In this document: positions 1 to 11,297 of the stretch, piece by piece
Layout: the number at the start of each line of letters is the position of its first letter
Position numbering within the stretch: position 1 is the first letter of the stretch
NCBI GenBank assembly: GCA_963921795.1
Contig: OY997647.1
Location: 61,509,857-61,573,856 of the forward strand
Direction: 5' to 3'
DNA from: Nannobrachium achirus
Lineage: Eukaryota > Chordata > Actinopteri > Myctophiformes > Myctophidae
DNA: 64,000 nucleotides
Notes under the pieces: model-generated
The model's input: only the letters and a program-made list of their open reading frames with translations
Told to the model about the DNA's origin: nothing
The model's database searches: none
Program-made: the position numbers and the translations under genes

Positions 1-175
1 AAAAAAAGTATAGAGGGCTTAATTGGTTAAGAAAATGTCTCGGTTTCTTTTTTTAATGTATTATTTTTTTCCAAATGGAACCCTGCCGTCACTCTCTGTT
101 TACAGTGTGCCATCATTTCAATGTAGTCAGGGAATTTTAATAAATTGAATTAAAATGATTTTTAATTAATAAAAA

Positions 176-678
176 AAAACCCTGGGAATAAATTCCTTAC
201 CAAACAATTTCTTCACCAATGTGTTCGTAAAGGTGTCTAGTAACATATCTAACAACATCCCTAGCAAAATGTTTGACAGCTAGGGTAATTCTGGGTCTCA
301 TTCACTTACTATACGGGAGAAAATGACTCCCAAAAATCTGCTTTAAGTGGGGTGTGAGGGGTCTAGGTGTTTTTAATTATTCTGAATCCATTGCAAGCAT
401 TTGTTTTGCACGAAAAACATTCTTTGGGCCAAAAATGGACCCCATACACCTTGTGAAAAGTGATGACTCATCACTAAACCATAGTTCTTTTGGGTCTGTT
501 TTTAGCCCAAAGAATGTTTTTCGTGGGCTAGTGTATAGTAAGTGAATGAGACACAGAATTACCCTTGCTGTCAAACATTTTGCTAGGGATGTTGAATTTC
601 AATCTTTGTTAGATATACTAGACACCTTTACGAACACATTGGTGAAGAAATTGTTTGGTAAGGAATTTATTCCCAGAT
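176..678. mobile_element. foldback element, copy 1 (long inverted arms, shared core)
   Basis: Left arm 187-320 is the reverse complement of right arm 535-677 (for example AATTTCTTCACCAATGTG against CACATTGGTGAAGAAATT), with a 14-base insertion in the right arm. The core (~320-535, GTGAGGGGTCTA, CCATTGCAAGCATTTG, AAAAACATTCTTTGGG) recurs at 2790-3075 and 8850-8940. The outer arms of the three copies differ. Confidence 0.8.
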
Positions 679-923
679 TTGACAGTTATTCTGCTAATTT
701 TCCCTGACTAATGCACCCGTCGGCCCCCTGTCGGCCCCCTGTTGCCTCACACGCTCCTAATCTTTTGTTTTGATTTCTGCTCAAGGGACTGGTATTCAAA
801 CGCCACTCAGCTTCTGTTTAAACTTTACACAGAAGAATGAAAGGCTTTAAACTTTAAAGTAGTCACTGCTGTGCACGGTGGGGGTGACAAATGGAAGAGA
901 AAAGAGAAAATCAAAACAATAAT

Positions 924-1145
924 ATCGTCGTTGTCGGGTGGAAACCGTGTCCAAAACCGTTTGTTTCGTATTTATCATTTTTAAAATGATTTAAACTAGT
1001 GAAAACAGCCGATCTACAAGCACACAACGCCTTGTGTGCTTGTAGATCGGCTGTTTTCACTACTTTTGAAGCAGGGCTTTGCTTTGCAAAAAAAATTACA
1101 AATTTGAAACTTGGAGATACGAGGTTTCTGCCCGACAGTGACGAT
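924..1145 (+). mobile_element. MITE family A, copy 1
   Basis: Terminal inverted repeats ATCGTCGTTGTCGGGTGG and CTGCCCGACAGTGACGAT bound a ~222-base element without coding capacity. The centre holds the hairpin core at 998-1062 with arms TAGTGAAAACAGC/GCTGTTTTCACTA. Confidence 0.8.
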
Positions 1146-1326
1146 ATAGTAATGCTCTGATCAAATGTTGTTTTATTTCCCTTATAAACAATCTGTGTGT
1201 GTGTGTACTGTACATACACACACATGCTTAAATATGTAGATATTATTTACATTACGTAGGGTATTTTAGACATTGGTGTTTCATTACATTCAGTATACAG
1301 TAATACTGTATGTGGCGGTCATTGAT

Positions 1327-1585
1327 ATCGTCACTGTCAGACAGAAACCTTGTATCTCCAAGTTTCAAATTTGTATGTTTTTTCCACGAAATAAAGCCCT
1401 GCTTCATCAGACAAGGCCGTCACACAAAAGTAGTGAAAACAGCAGATCTACAAGCACACAACGCCTCGCGCTGCGAGGCGTTGTGTGCTTGTAGATCGGC
1501 TGTTTTCACTAGTTTAGTTCATTTTTTTAAATTATATAAAACTAACGCTTTTGGACATACAAGGTTTCCACCCGACAACGACGAT
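1327..1585 (-). mobile_element. MITE family A, copy 2
   Basis: Inverted relative to copy 1. Starts ATCGTCACTGTCAGACAG and ends CACCCGACAACGACGAT. A nearly perfect hairpin core is at 1431-1512. Confidence 0.8.
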
Positions 1586-1761
1586 ATGCTACAAGTGTAC
1601 TCTAAGTACATGCCTACAATGTTTACGAAACGTTGGTTGTACATTAGTACAGTAGTATTGTGCATTAATAGTGCACCATTTTGATAAAGAAAAAGTATCC
1701 AAGAACACGTCAGTAACATGATGACATCAGTTATGATCTTGATCATAACTTTAAACACACT

Positions 1762-1975
1762 ATGGGCCCTATTTTCGTCCATGCTAAACCCCTAAACTTC
1801 TCTGCCTTTTTTACTATTTTGAAAAACATTTTAAATAGCTGATCGTCAAGCTCACTACGTGCCGATGTAGATCGGCCATTCGAAGTATTTAAAAATGTTT
1901 TTCAAAATAGTAAAAAAAAAAAGGCAAAGAAGTTTAGGAGTTAAGGGTTTAGCATGGACAACATTAGGGCCCCAT
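1762..1975. mobile_element. foldback MITE with ~80-base arms
   Basis: TATGGGCCCTATTTTCGTCC pairs with the reverse complement of the right end around 1950-1975; pairing continues through CTAAACTTCTCTGCC and CTATTTTGAAAAACATTT. The loop contains a degenerate hairpin core (1836-1882). Confidence 0.75.
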
Positions 1976-2356
1976 GTTTCAATTGAGTGCAGCTTAGTGC
2001 CGTTTCAGAAAATATACTCAAGCACACTTTTTTTTCTTCTTCTTTTCCCTGGGAGTATGAGGTGTAGAGAAGAGGACATGGGGACCGTTACACCATTATG
2101 CGTGTATACGTTCACCCACCGGGGATGGTTAAAATAGACTCTCCAGGATAAAAAAGACATTCATGAGATAATGCTCTGACCTCAATTTGGACTCTGCGTA
2201 AATATAAAAGAAATGACAATGAATGCCAGTCCTATTGATCTTTCTATCGCTTGGGGACAATGGTAACAAAAGGTCCATCATTATCCCTCTAACTCTGCAT
2301 CTATCCCTCAGTTCTAACCCGTTGTGTGAGCCAGAATGATCTATCAGAGAGAGAGT

Positions 2357-2390
2357 GTGCGTGCGTGCGTGCGTGCGTGCGTGCGTGTGT
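2357..2390. repeat. (GTGC)n microsatellite
   Basis: GTGC repeated about seven times, flanked by GA and GT steps. Confidence 0.9.
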
Positions 2391-2671
2391 ATCACTCTAA
2401 CCAAGTACACATGGCCACCTCCATTCACCACCCTCTCATCCTCCCAGTCAATGGACTTTAAGCCTTAATCTATTCCAGCGTAATTCCTCCTCCTCTCCCA
2501 AACATATCCCTTAACAGCTTCTTTCCTACTTTTTGACAGATTGTGTGTTACAGTATAGGAGCGGGCAGGCTCACCGATGGCGAGAGAAGAGGGGTCGTCT
2601 CTAAGGCCGAATCACACCTTCATTCATTACGGCAGTGATTCTCTTTAAACTTCAAAAAGGACCTGGAATAT

Positions 2672-3213
2672 AGTTGGGGCGAATCCGATACTTCCGTGAC
2701 CACGAGAGCAAAGGTCCGTTTCTCAGTGGTTTTGTCAACTATGAAGGTTAAATAACAAATTGAGCTCCCATGTCCCTTGCAAAAATGCAGGCAAAATGTT
2801 TGACAGCTAGGGTAATTTTCAGTCTCATTCACTTACTATTACACTATACTATAAAGGAAAAAAGGACTCCCAAAAAATCAGCTTTAAGTTGGATGTGAGG
2901 GGTCAAACTAGGGGTTTTTAATTATTCTGAATCCATTGCAAGCATTTGTTTTGCATGAAAAACATTCCTTGGGCTAAAAACGGACCCCAAAAGACTGTGA
3001 ACAGTGATGACTCATCACTAAACCATAGTTTTGTTGGCCGTTTTTAGCCCAAGGAATGTTTTTCGTGCAAAACAAATGCTTGCAAACATTTTGCCCGCAT
3101 TTTTGCGAGGGACATGGGAGCTCAATTTGTTATTTAACCTTCATAGTTGACAAAACCACTGAGAAACGGACCTTTGCTCTCACGGTCACGGAAGTATGGG
3201 ATTCGCCCCGACT
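2672..3213. mobile_element. foldback element, copy 2 (different arms, same core)
   Basis: Arms 2672-2800 and 3085-3213 pair at high identity (AGTTGGGGCGAATCC against GGATTCGCCCCGACT). The shared core starts at CAAAATGTTTGACAG (2792), the same point where similarity to copy 1 begins. Confidence 0.8.
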
Positions 3214-3246
3214 AATAGGCTATATGCACGGCAGCCATTTTTAAGA

Positions 3247-3636
3247 GAAGTTTGGTCTCTTCTCACTTCTTTCACAGGTGTTACCATACCAATAATACTA
3301 ATGAAGGCTCTGTTCCATTCTGGTCAAACAGAGTCAGGGTGCTGATATTGTGCATGTTGGCTCACTGGAAACACCATTACACCAGTGGGTCTCAAAGTGT
3401 GGTCCAGTTGGGGGTTCCAAATGACCCCTTAACAGGTGTGTAACTCTGAGTGTACACATGGAACCAAATGGACCCGTGAGGGTCCATTTGGTTCCATTTG
3501 TCCACTCTCAGAGTTATGGGAGTCCTTGAAATAAAAGGTTTGAGAACCACTATGACGCTACATGAAATGGAACAGAGCCTTCATTAGTATCATTGGTAAC
3601 ACCTTTGAAGGGAGTGAGAAGAGACCCAACTTCTAT
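3247..3636. mobile_element. inverted-arm element enclosing a hAT-like MITE
   Basis: Arms 3247-3325 and 3560-3636 are inverted copies (AATGAAGGCTCTGTTCCATT against AATGGAACAGAGCCTTCATT reading). Inside, 3383-3550 is a separate MITE starting CAGTGGGTCTCAAAG and ending TTTGAGAACCACTA, with its own internal palindrome GGACCC..GGGTCC at ~3465-3490. Confidence 0.65.
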
Positions 3637-4106
3637 CCACGAGTTTCCAACGCCCCATAGTGCATTGCGCAAACGTCTGCATCGAGGTTCCGCCGCCGAT
3701 TTACAAGCTCACAACGGGTTGCATCTGCGACGCGACGTGAGCTTGTATGTCTGCTGTTAAACCCGGAAGTTTGGTCCTGATAGTCTCCAGTAAACCCCCA
3801 GGGAAACTTGTGGATAGCCTATTGATTAGGTTGAACTGTTGACAGCTCTGGACGCTCCCCTCCCCCGGGCCATCTGTTAGCCGTCCTGCTCAACCCAGAG
3901 GCACCGGTCACCTCTGTCACACACGGTTGGAAGTCTGGTCTGAAGTTCATCAGAAAGTTCCGCGGAGAGCGCAATGTTAGCGTGTAGCGGTGCAGCAGTT
4001 AAGCGAACTAATCTGTTTATCGATTATAAAAAAAGAATAGATTATATTACGAATAGTCGATTTCGTGGGGGAAAGGCAGTAGCTGTAACTTGATGGCTTT
4101 CTAGTA

Positions 4107-4475
4107 CCGTGGTTCTCAACCTTTTCAGGCCGCGACACCCAAAATAACCAACTGGGGACTCCCCTACCCTGACGAGCACCAAGGCATTACATTTTGTATA
4201 ACACGGTTCTATTGAGAAAATAGCAGATCTACATGTAGATCGGTTACTTTCACAATTTCTGTCTCTAATATTTGACAATTTGGCCAATGCTAATATAATT
4301 TGTCATTATAGAGAGATATTGAAAAGTCACTTTAGAAATGTGCAGATACCCTCTATACACTGACATATTTTGTTGGTTTGTTTACTGTTGAGTGAGAAAA
4401 CAATGTTGCACATTTAGTTAATCATCTGGGGACCCCCAAAAATAAATTGAGGACCCCACAGGTTGAGAACCACTG
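4107..4475 (-). mobile_element. hAT-like MITE family C, copy 1
   Basis: Ends CCGTGGTTCTCAACC and GGTTGAGAACCACTG; flanked by TTCTAGTA/TTCTAGTG, a 7-of-8 target-site duplication. A shortened hairpin core lies at 4194-4245 (GCAGATCTACATGTAGATC). Confidence 0.85.
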
Positions 4476-4575
4476 TTCTAGTGCAACTAATGACCATCAG
4501 CAAAACGGAGAGGGACTCCCAGCCACAGGCAAAGCAACGCTGGTATCATTTGGCAAACCAACAAACATAATAGCA

Positions 4576-4649
4576 TCTCTGGACCTGAGCCTAACTAAAC
4601 CTGGACATGAGCCTAACTAAACCTGGACATGAGCCTAACTAAGCCTGGC
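4576..4649. repeat. 23-base tandem repeat
   Basis: Three units of CTGGACATGAGCCTAACTAA with a short linker, partially diverged at both ends. Confidence 0.8.
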
Positions 4650-4674
4650 ATGGATGCCAGGATTACAGGGAAAA

Positions 4675-4852
4675 ACAATACTCATGTCTACCCATACTAT
4701 TTATAATACTCATGTCTACCCATACAATTTATAATACTATTTATAATACTCATATCTACCCATACAATTTATAATACTATTTATAATACTCATGTCTACC
4801 CATACTATTTATAATACTATTTATAATACTCATGTCTACCCTTACTATTTCA
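4675..4852. repeat. AT-rich tandem repeat
   Basis: Units of AATACTCATGTCTACCCATA followed by TTTATAATACTATTTAT, repeated five times with unequal unit lengths (28-41 bases). Confidence 0.85.
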
Positions 4853-5166
4853 TAAATAATGCACTGGATCTTTGCTCCATTGTTAGTGGATGGACAAGAC
4901 AGAAACAGTGGCAGTAGCTGTATGTTGTTACTGTATATTTTACACTTCCACTTTGGATGCACTAAACGTACAAAGCGCTCAGGTTCACTCAGGTGAACAG
5001 CTTGGAATTCTGGGCCCTGCGCAAACCCAAATTGTTTAATTGATTGAATACATTTATTCATTTAACACATGACCTTACGGTTAAATTACCACGTGAGGTT
5101 ATGCTTTACGTGATCGAGAATAGATCATAAAAGAACCCAGATAAGTATTATTGCACATAATACACA

Positions 5167-5558
5167 TAGGGCTGTCACAATTATTACATAATAATCGTCT
5201 AATCGCAATTATTTGAGGTAATCGCAATTATTTTGCATAATCGTCATAATCGTTTCCATGTTGAGAAATGTTAATATAGTTTCAAACACTTTCAAAAAGT
5301 AGTGGAAATAGCAGATCTACAAGCTCACAACGTGTCGCATGTTTCCACTATCAATGTTCTTTTTTAAGTAGAAAGTTGTCAAATATGTCAGTAATTTCTT
5401 TGTATATTTAATGTCATAATTGCCATGTGCAACGTCAAAGCCTAAAAGCCAAACAGAAATGTAATTGTCAACGACAAATACACAAATAAATCGTTAATCA
5501 CAATTATTTGAGTGACAATTAATCATCATGTAGAATGCCATAATCGTGACAGCCTGTA
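5167..5558 (+). mobile_element. hAT-like MITE family E, copy 1
   Basis: Starts TAGGGCTGTCAC, ends GTGACAGCCTGTA, and is flanked by the perfect 8-base duplication AATACACA (5159-5166 and 5559-5566). The hairpin at ~5300-5350 has lost most of its right half. Confidence 0.9.
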
Positions 5559-5724
5559 AATACACAATGAAAGCTAATAAGCCTGAGGACATTTGGCACC
5601 ACTACCTACCATGGAGGCATTCCCATACACACACACGCTTTAAGCAGATGTCACATTCTGTACCTGAGTCATACATTAGGCACGGAGATGACTCAAGAGG
5701 AGAAAACCCTTGCGTATGCAACAC

Positions 5725-6228
5725 CAGGGGCGTCACACCAAATTCTGGGCCCTGGGGTACAAGGATTCACTGCGGGCCCCCCATGAATGCTAACTATTGA
5801 AAAATAGCAGATATACAAGCTCACAGCGCGGCACCGAGTGCCGCGCTGCGAGCTTGTAGATCTGCTATTTTTGAAAAATCGTGAAAATGTGTGCCAAGAA
5901 ACCTATGTTTCCATGTCAGTGATGCTCAAACTTTTTCATGTGAAGGACCCCCCCCCCCCCCATCTCAACATATTTAGTTCCAGGGACCCCCCAGAAGCAA
6001 AATTTGAGTTACAAATGTTCACTTAAAAAATACATATTATATTCAAAGATTTGCGCACATTTTCACGACTTTTCAAAAATAGCAGATCTACAAGCTTGCA
6101 GCGCGGCACTCGGTGCCGCGCTGTGAGCTTGTATATCTGCTATTTTTCAATAGCTAAAGTTACTAGGGCCCCTCCACCTTGGGCCCTGGTAACTCAGTCC
6201 CACTTTCCTACCCCTTGTGACGCCCCTG
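5725..6228 (+). mobile_element. hAT-like MITE family F, copy 1, with two hairpins
   Basis: Ends CAGGGGCGTCACAC and TGTGACGCCCCTG; perfect 8-base duplication TGCAACAC (5717-5724, 6229-6236). Two hairpins, 5797-5876 and 6072-6155, are reverse complements of each other and flank a GTGCTCAAAC-type segment, so the interior is itself an inverted arrangement. Confidence 0.9.
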
Positions 6229-6231
6229 TGC

Positions 6232-6232
<1 letters not shown>

Positions 6233-6280
<48 letters not shown>
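6233..6280. repeat. (CA)n microsatellite
   Basis: About 24 CA units immediately after family F copy 1. Confidence 0.95.
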
Positions 6281-6283
<3 letters not shown>

Positions 6284-6595
6284 TTCCGGCGTGTGCGCCA
6301 ACAGTACACTGCATAGGCAAACAATGCATTACAGAGCTGTTAGTGGGAGATGCCCTGCAGCAGAATGGTGTGCATGCAGCTTGTGTACAGCGTTCAATGT
6401 GTACACTGTGTACAGTAAGTACGGTATGCCTGAAGGCCCTCCCCAGCTTGCTTAGTTGATCTCAGCATTCACCACTTAAGCTATTTAAACTCACTCATAC
6501 AACAAAATAGCAAAACTTTACGATCTACGTCTTACATATTTTTTTCATTCTCATGACAAGCCTAAAAAAAAGTCTAACAAAATTGTACATAGTAA

Positions 6596-6845
6596 ATCGT
6601 CGTTGTCGGGTGGAAACCTTGAATGTCCAAAACCGTTCCTTTTTATCATTTAAAAAAATGAACTAAACTTGTGAAAACAGCCGATCGACAGGCACACAGC
6701 GCCTCGCAGCGCGAGGCGTTGTGTGCTTGTCGATCTGCTGTTTTCACTACTTTTGTGCGACGGCCTTGTCTGATGAAGCAGGGCTTTACTTCGCAAAAAA
6801 ACGTTGCAACTTGGAGATACAATGTTTCTGCCCGACAGTGACGAA
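6596..6845 (+). mobile_element. MITE family A, copy 3
   Basis: ATCGTCGTTGTCGGGTGG start, CTGCCCGACAGTGACGA end, hairpin core at 6670-6750 with a perfect GCGCGAGGCG-type tip. Confidence 0.85.
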
Positions 6846-7365
6846 ATGTGATAGAGCTAAAAGTAGAGATCGTTACATCTCTCTAATGGGGGACTGGAGT
6901 CATTCCATTTCCATACAAATCTTTGCCAAATGAACTTTTGTACGTGGCATTCACAGTTCACATGCGGTTCTAAATTATCCCCCGAAAGTTACATCGGATT
7001 ATTGTCTACATGTAGATCCAAAACAAGCACCGGCTACTCCTTAATCAAAACCGTACAGTGTGACAGAGCATGACTCGTGGCTTGGGTTCATATCTGGTAT
7101 TCCAATCAGAATGACTAATCTATAAATCTAATCTACAGTTCACAGGCCAGATCCTCCTGACCTCAGATGTGTGTGCATGGCTGTGTTAACTCATAGAACA
7201 GCTCGAGTCAACTCGCATTCGATTACTCTGAATTGTGGTGATGATACCTTTCAAGGGGATTAAAGTGGTTAGACTGGTGACTGATGTCAGGTTTTTATCT
7301 GGTCTTTTAAGGGCTATATCACTTGACATCGCATCAGCGTCTCCTCTGCTCTCTTAACTCCTTTC

Positions 7366-7720
7366 TCTCTCCCCCACCCCGTCCCCTGGTGCGTTCTATT
7401 TTACCCTCTCTCTCCCCCCCCCCCCCTCTGGTTTATCTCTCCTCCGCCGTCAAACATCATCTCCATCCCTCTCTGTCTCTCTATCATCCCCTCCTCGCTA
7501 TCTCTCGACCCCCTGTCCACACCTCCAACTCTCTCTTCCGTTTCCCCCCCTCTTTCCCTCTCCCTCTCGTACTTGTTTGCTTCGTGCCTCTCTCCTCTCT
7601 CTCTCTCCCTCCTGTTCTCCTCCCTCTGTACCTCTCCCCCGCTCTCGTGTGTCTCTCTCTCCCTCTCTCTCTCTCTCCCTCTCTCTCTCTCCCCCTCTCT
7701 CTCTCTCTCTCTCTCTCCAG
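7366..7720. repeat. pyrimidine (CT/C) low-complexity tract ending at the exon acceptor
   Basis: About 350 bases of CT-rich sequence that becomes (CT)n and runs into the CAG acceptor at 7718-7720. It acts as an extreme polypyrimidine tract for the first seen cyria exon. Open frames through it are low-complexity artefacts. Confidence 0.9.
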
Positions 7721-7842
7721 ATGCCCAGCCCACGGAGGCGGAGACGGCGGTATGGAACCAGGTCAGCGCCGTGCTGGAGGAGGCTCATGGGATCCTAGCA
7801 GAGCTGCAGTCCTATAACGGGGCGGGCCAAGAGATACGAGAA
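7721..7842 (+). CDS. cyria: cyria coding exon, residues ~24-64
   Basis: The acceptor AG is at 7719-7720, after ~350 bases of almost pure pyrimidine. The exon starts with the last two bases of a split codon (Asp or Asn, residue 24) and reads [18 protein letters not shown] through AGQEIRE. The donor GT is at 7843. In the family this is the first helical segment after the myristoylated N-terminus. It is the first exon seen in the window; the preceding ~23 residues are missing. Confidence 0.92.
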
Positions 7843-8334
7843 GTGAGAGGAGGGCTGCATGCGCACATTAACCAGTCGATAACACGTGTTAAAGCGTCGA
7901 TACACGGCCAGTTGGCTATTGCTGTCTAGTGCGGAATTACACCCACGTGCTGGTTCGGCCAGCGCGGCCAGAAACATTCTGACATGCTCTTAATGACAGA
8001 GACTGTCGATTGGTTTCTTGAAAACGGTTTAGAATTGGGTGTCGAATAACGATTATATTCAAGGAATAAGTAATTATTTATGTTGCAGTGCAACGGTATG
8101 ACATCTGCCACACTTGTATGAAGGACTCCCGTTGATGTCTTTGAACTGGCTTTCTAACAAATAGTGACGGAGCAGATTTCTGTCATTGCCTCCTAATCAC
8201 GAGGGCTTTAAAGGCCAAAACAATTCCATTCTTCCGCCCCAGTCATGCATCATGCATTGCTAATTCGAAACAGAAACTGTGCTCGTCAGTGATGTTGTTT
8301 CTCAGTGACGCAAGTGGTGACCACAAGTGCGTTA

Positions 8335-8570
8335 CCCCCGGCAGTGGCTCAGGGGTAGAGAAACTGTCATTAGAACACGGAGGGTTCCCAGTTAGATCCC
8401 GGGCTCCCCCAGAGTTACAGTAGTGTCGAAGAGTCCTTGAGCAAGACTCTGAACCCTTAGTGAGCAGGTTGGTGCCTTGCATGGTAGTGTATGTGAATGG
8501 GTGGATGTAATGCACAATCTCTGTAAAGCGAATTGGATAAAGGCGCCAAATACATTTACCATTTGTGACC
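8335..8570 (+). mobile_element. tRNA-derived SINE
   Basis: A box-like CAGTGGCTCAGGGGTAGAG at ~8341 and B box-like GGGTTCCCAGTTAGATCCC at ~8384, followed by a body ending in GTAAAGCGAATTGGATAAAG, the L2-clade LINE type tail known from fish SINEs. Confidence 0.75.
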
Positions 8571-8629
8571 ACTTGGGTCTTCTGGTGAAGCGGTAATTTT
8601 CTCTCTTCTTTGAAATTCTGTTAGTCGGA

Positions 8630-9035
8630 GAGCCACATGCCCAAAAGCTCAAAGAATAGGGTTTTACCTGTGACGTCATGACATACTTTTTATTTTGTTT
8701 TTTTCTATTCATTTGGTCATTAAGGTACACAGAATGAGAGGCCTGCTCTGCCGGAAACATTGCAAAAAAAGATTATGGCCATTTGTATATTCACTGTCCC
8801 ATCGACTTCACTATACAGGAAAATAATACAAAACTTTAATCTGCTTTAAGTAGCATGTGAGGGGTCTAACTAGGGGTTCTTCATGATTCTGAATCCATTG
8901 CAAGCATTTGTTTTGCATGAAAAACATTCTTTAGGCTAGATTTCGGCCAAATTAATAGAAAAAACTAAAATAAAAAGTATGTTATGACATCACAGGTCCT
9001 CTCAAATTTTGGGCCCGTGGCTCCCCGGCTATGTG
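8630..9035. mobile_element. foldback element, copy 3 (third arm sequence, same core)
   Basis: Imperfect arms (8630-8725 and 8948-9035; ACCTGTGACGTCATGACATA against TATGTTATGACATCACAGGT) flank a shortened copy of the same core at ~8840-8940. Confidence 0.6.
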
Positions 9036-9329
9036 TTTTAGTTTTTCTTGTGAAAAGCACAATATGAACTTTAACGTTATATATTATATATATTCTGTAT
9101 ATATATGGTTAGACCACTTCAACTTTTTCCACATGATGGCAGTAGGCTACATCTTCAACACAGTTCAGGAGTGGCCACCGTCAACATTCAGGTTTGGTTT
9201 GGTATGTTGATACCAAAGCCATTACCAAAGTGAAACGTTGCTCTGAAGGGAGACAGGAGAGGGGACGTGTCGTGTGTGATATTTAGAATAAGTAACGTTT
9301 GTTTGTGTCCGTGTCTTTTTCCTCTGTAG

Positions 9330-9435
9330 GCCATCCAGAACCCAGGAGACCTGGCTCTACAGGAGAAAGCATGGAACGCAGTGTGCCCCCTGGTGGCCAA
9401 GCTCAAGCGCTTCTATGAATTCTCCCTAAGACTGG
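9330..9435 (+). CDS. cyria: cyria coding exon, residues 65-99 plus split codon 100
   Basis: It follows a CCTCTGTAG acceptor and encodes [18 protein letters not shown], then [17 protein letters not shown], with the first base of residue 100. The donor is G|GTGAGC at 9436. Phase fits exons on both sides (106 bases, 35 codons plus one base). The NAVCPLV and KRFYEFS segments are the CYRI-A form as I recall it. Confidence 0.92.
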
Positions 9436-9544
9436 GTGAGCATGCATGGGCAAAACCCTTCTGCCGGCTTTTTGCTTTCCATGATCTACCAGATGTTAGA
9501 ACCTGTGTCACCTAACCACTTTAACCATTATTTTTTTATACTTT

Positions 9545-9800
9545 GGCTATTCAAAAATAGCAGATCTACAAGCTCATAGCGCGGCACCGAGTGCCACACT
9601 ATGAGCTTGTAGATCTGCTATTATTGAATAAACTTGAATATTTTTGCAAATCTTTGAATATATATTATTTTAAAGCGAACATTTTTCACTCAAATCTTTG
9701 CTTCTTGGGGGGGTCCCTGGAACAAAATATTTTGAGCTGGGGGTCCGCTGTCAAATACATATAATTCCAGAGGTCCTTGATATTAAAAACTTTGAACACA
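9545..9800 (+). mobile_element. MITE family F fragment with hairpin
   Basis: Hairpin at 9550-9628 (CAAAAATAGCAGATCTACAA with GCGGCACCGAGTGCC tip), followed by family F interior (GCGAACATTTTTCACTCAAA, GGGGTCCCTGGAAC). Outer ends not found. Confidence 0.7.
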
Positions 9801-9859
9801 ACGGATAGAAGAAACATATGTTTTTCATAAAACCATTAGACATTTTTTTTCCTCAGGTC

Positions 9860-10037
9860 TTAAAGGAGTAGTTCACCCCCCAAATGACTTTTTTCTATTG
9901 CTTACTAATGACATGGAGACTTCAGTTCAATAATATTTTTTGTTATTTGTCGCATTCCTAAGACAATAATTTGATTGCATGGCATGAGTAATCAATAGAG
10001 AAAAAGTCATCTTGGGGGTGGTGAACTACTCCTTTAA
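9860..10037. mobile_element. 178-base MITE with 24-base TIRs
   Basis: TTAAAGGAGTAGTTCACCCC at the left and its complement GGTGAACTACTCCTTTAA at the right; the interior is also partly palindromic. Known fish MITE style; no coding capacity. Confidence 0.85.
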
Positions 10038-10195
10038 TGGGTTAAAGCACCACTTTCAACCCGGCATCCCTAATTTGGGCAAAATGTTTCAAAATTTTTT
10101 CAAAAGTATTCACTTCAGAATTTCAGGAAAAAAAATATATATAAAAAATCTTCAGGGGGAAAAAAAGAAAAAAATGCCAATGGCTATTTTCGCTA

Positions 10196-10666
10196 TTAAA
10201 GGACAACTTTGTTTTTTTACAACAAGGGTTCATATTTTAGATTGTAATTAGAGAAAAGAAAAAGTGAATGTTAAAATGTTTTCATTTGTTTCGTTCTATT
10301 GTTTTATCGCGTTTACCGTGCTAAAATGTGGGGCATGCATACGCATTGGGGCATGCGTACAAGTGGCTCAATATGTCTTTTTAGACACAATAAGCCAGCA
10401 GTTTCTTTATTGCTATTTACAGTAACACTTCTAGCCCCCATAAGTCACATGCAACCATGAAAGGTTGCGTTGTATCTTGGGAATGGGCTTATTCTGTGTA
10501 AAATTACATATTTCGCCACTTGTACGCATGCCCCCAACCACTGAAATAAGAATCTCTAAAACAATAGAAAGAAGCGAATGAAATCATTTTGACACTCATC
10601 TTTTATATTCTTTAATTACAATCTAAAATATGAACCCTTGTTGTAAAAAACTAAAGTTGTCCTTAA
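10196..10666. mobile_element. TIR element family R, copy 1 (long arms)
   Basis: TTAAAGGACAACTTTG at the left and AAGTTGTCCTTAA at the right, with inverted similarity continuing ~100 bases (ACAACAAGGGTTCATATTTT, CAATCTAAAATATGAACCCT). Related pieces at 42110-42391 and 54372-54478. Confidence 0.8.
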
Positions 10667-10799
10667 TACTACGAAGCTTAATAATTGGTAACTTACTTCA
10701 CCTGTCATTCTGTCTACTTGGAAAATTACTAGTTAGGCCTGGTTCAGCAGACGAATGCAAAGACACACTGTAGCTGGCAGGATGGAAGACCAGTACGGG

Positions 10800-11195
10800 T
10801 AGGGCTGTCACGATTATGACATTTAACATGACGATTAATTGTCACTCAAATAATTGCGATTAACCATTTAATTGTGTTTTTGCTGTTGACCATTACATTT
10901 CTGTTTGGCTTGTAGGCTTTGAAGTTGCACATGGCAGATATGACAGATACCTAAAAATACAACGAAAATTACCGACATATTTGACAACTTTATACTAAAA
11001 AATGAACATTGATAGTGGAAATAGACGATCTACAAGCCCACAACTCTACAATCTGCTATTTCCACTATTTTGAAATGTTTGAAAATATATGAACATTCTT
11101 CAACATGGAAACGATTATGACGATTATGACAAAATAATTGTGATTATGTAAAATAATTGCGATTAGACCATTATGTAATAATTGTGACCGGCCTA
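10800..11195 (-). mobile_element. hAT-like MITE family E, copy 2
   Basis: TAGGGCTGTCACGATTATG start, degenerate GTGACCGGCCTA end. Hairpin remnant at 11010-11075. No clear target-site duplication. Confidence 0.75.
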
Positions 11196-11297
11196 CCCAG
11201 AGGACCTACAGGTATAGTGGGTTGGGAACCATTGCCATAGAACATGACAGGTCTACTGTAGCGTGAGGCGTACTGTACTGCAGGGCCTAAACTAAAG

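Larger units (their letters stand above)
1..7720 (+). other. upstream/intronic sequence without a recognised exon
   Basis: Filled by foldback elements, MITEs, tandem repeats and microsatellites listed separately. I looked for the CYRI N-terminal exon (MGNLLKVL-type start) on + and found none. 3650-4100 and 6850-7365 hold no feature I recognise apart from one hairpin fragment at ~3700-3765. Confidence 0.6.

Noticed and set aside
1431..1512. Hairpins resembling microRNA precursors
   Set aside because: They occur dozens of times inside transposons with variable tips, unlike a conserved miRNA gene.
7573..7929. Single-exon protein from the long frame spanning the first cyria exon
   Set aside because: Its N-terminal half is translated CT repeat; the conserved part starts exactly at the 7720 acceptor and stops at the 7843 donor.
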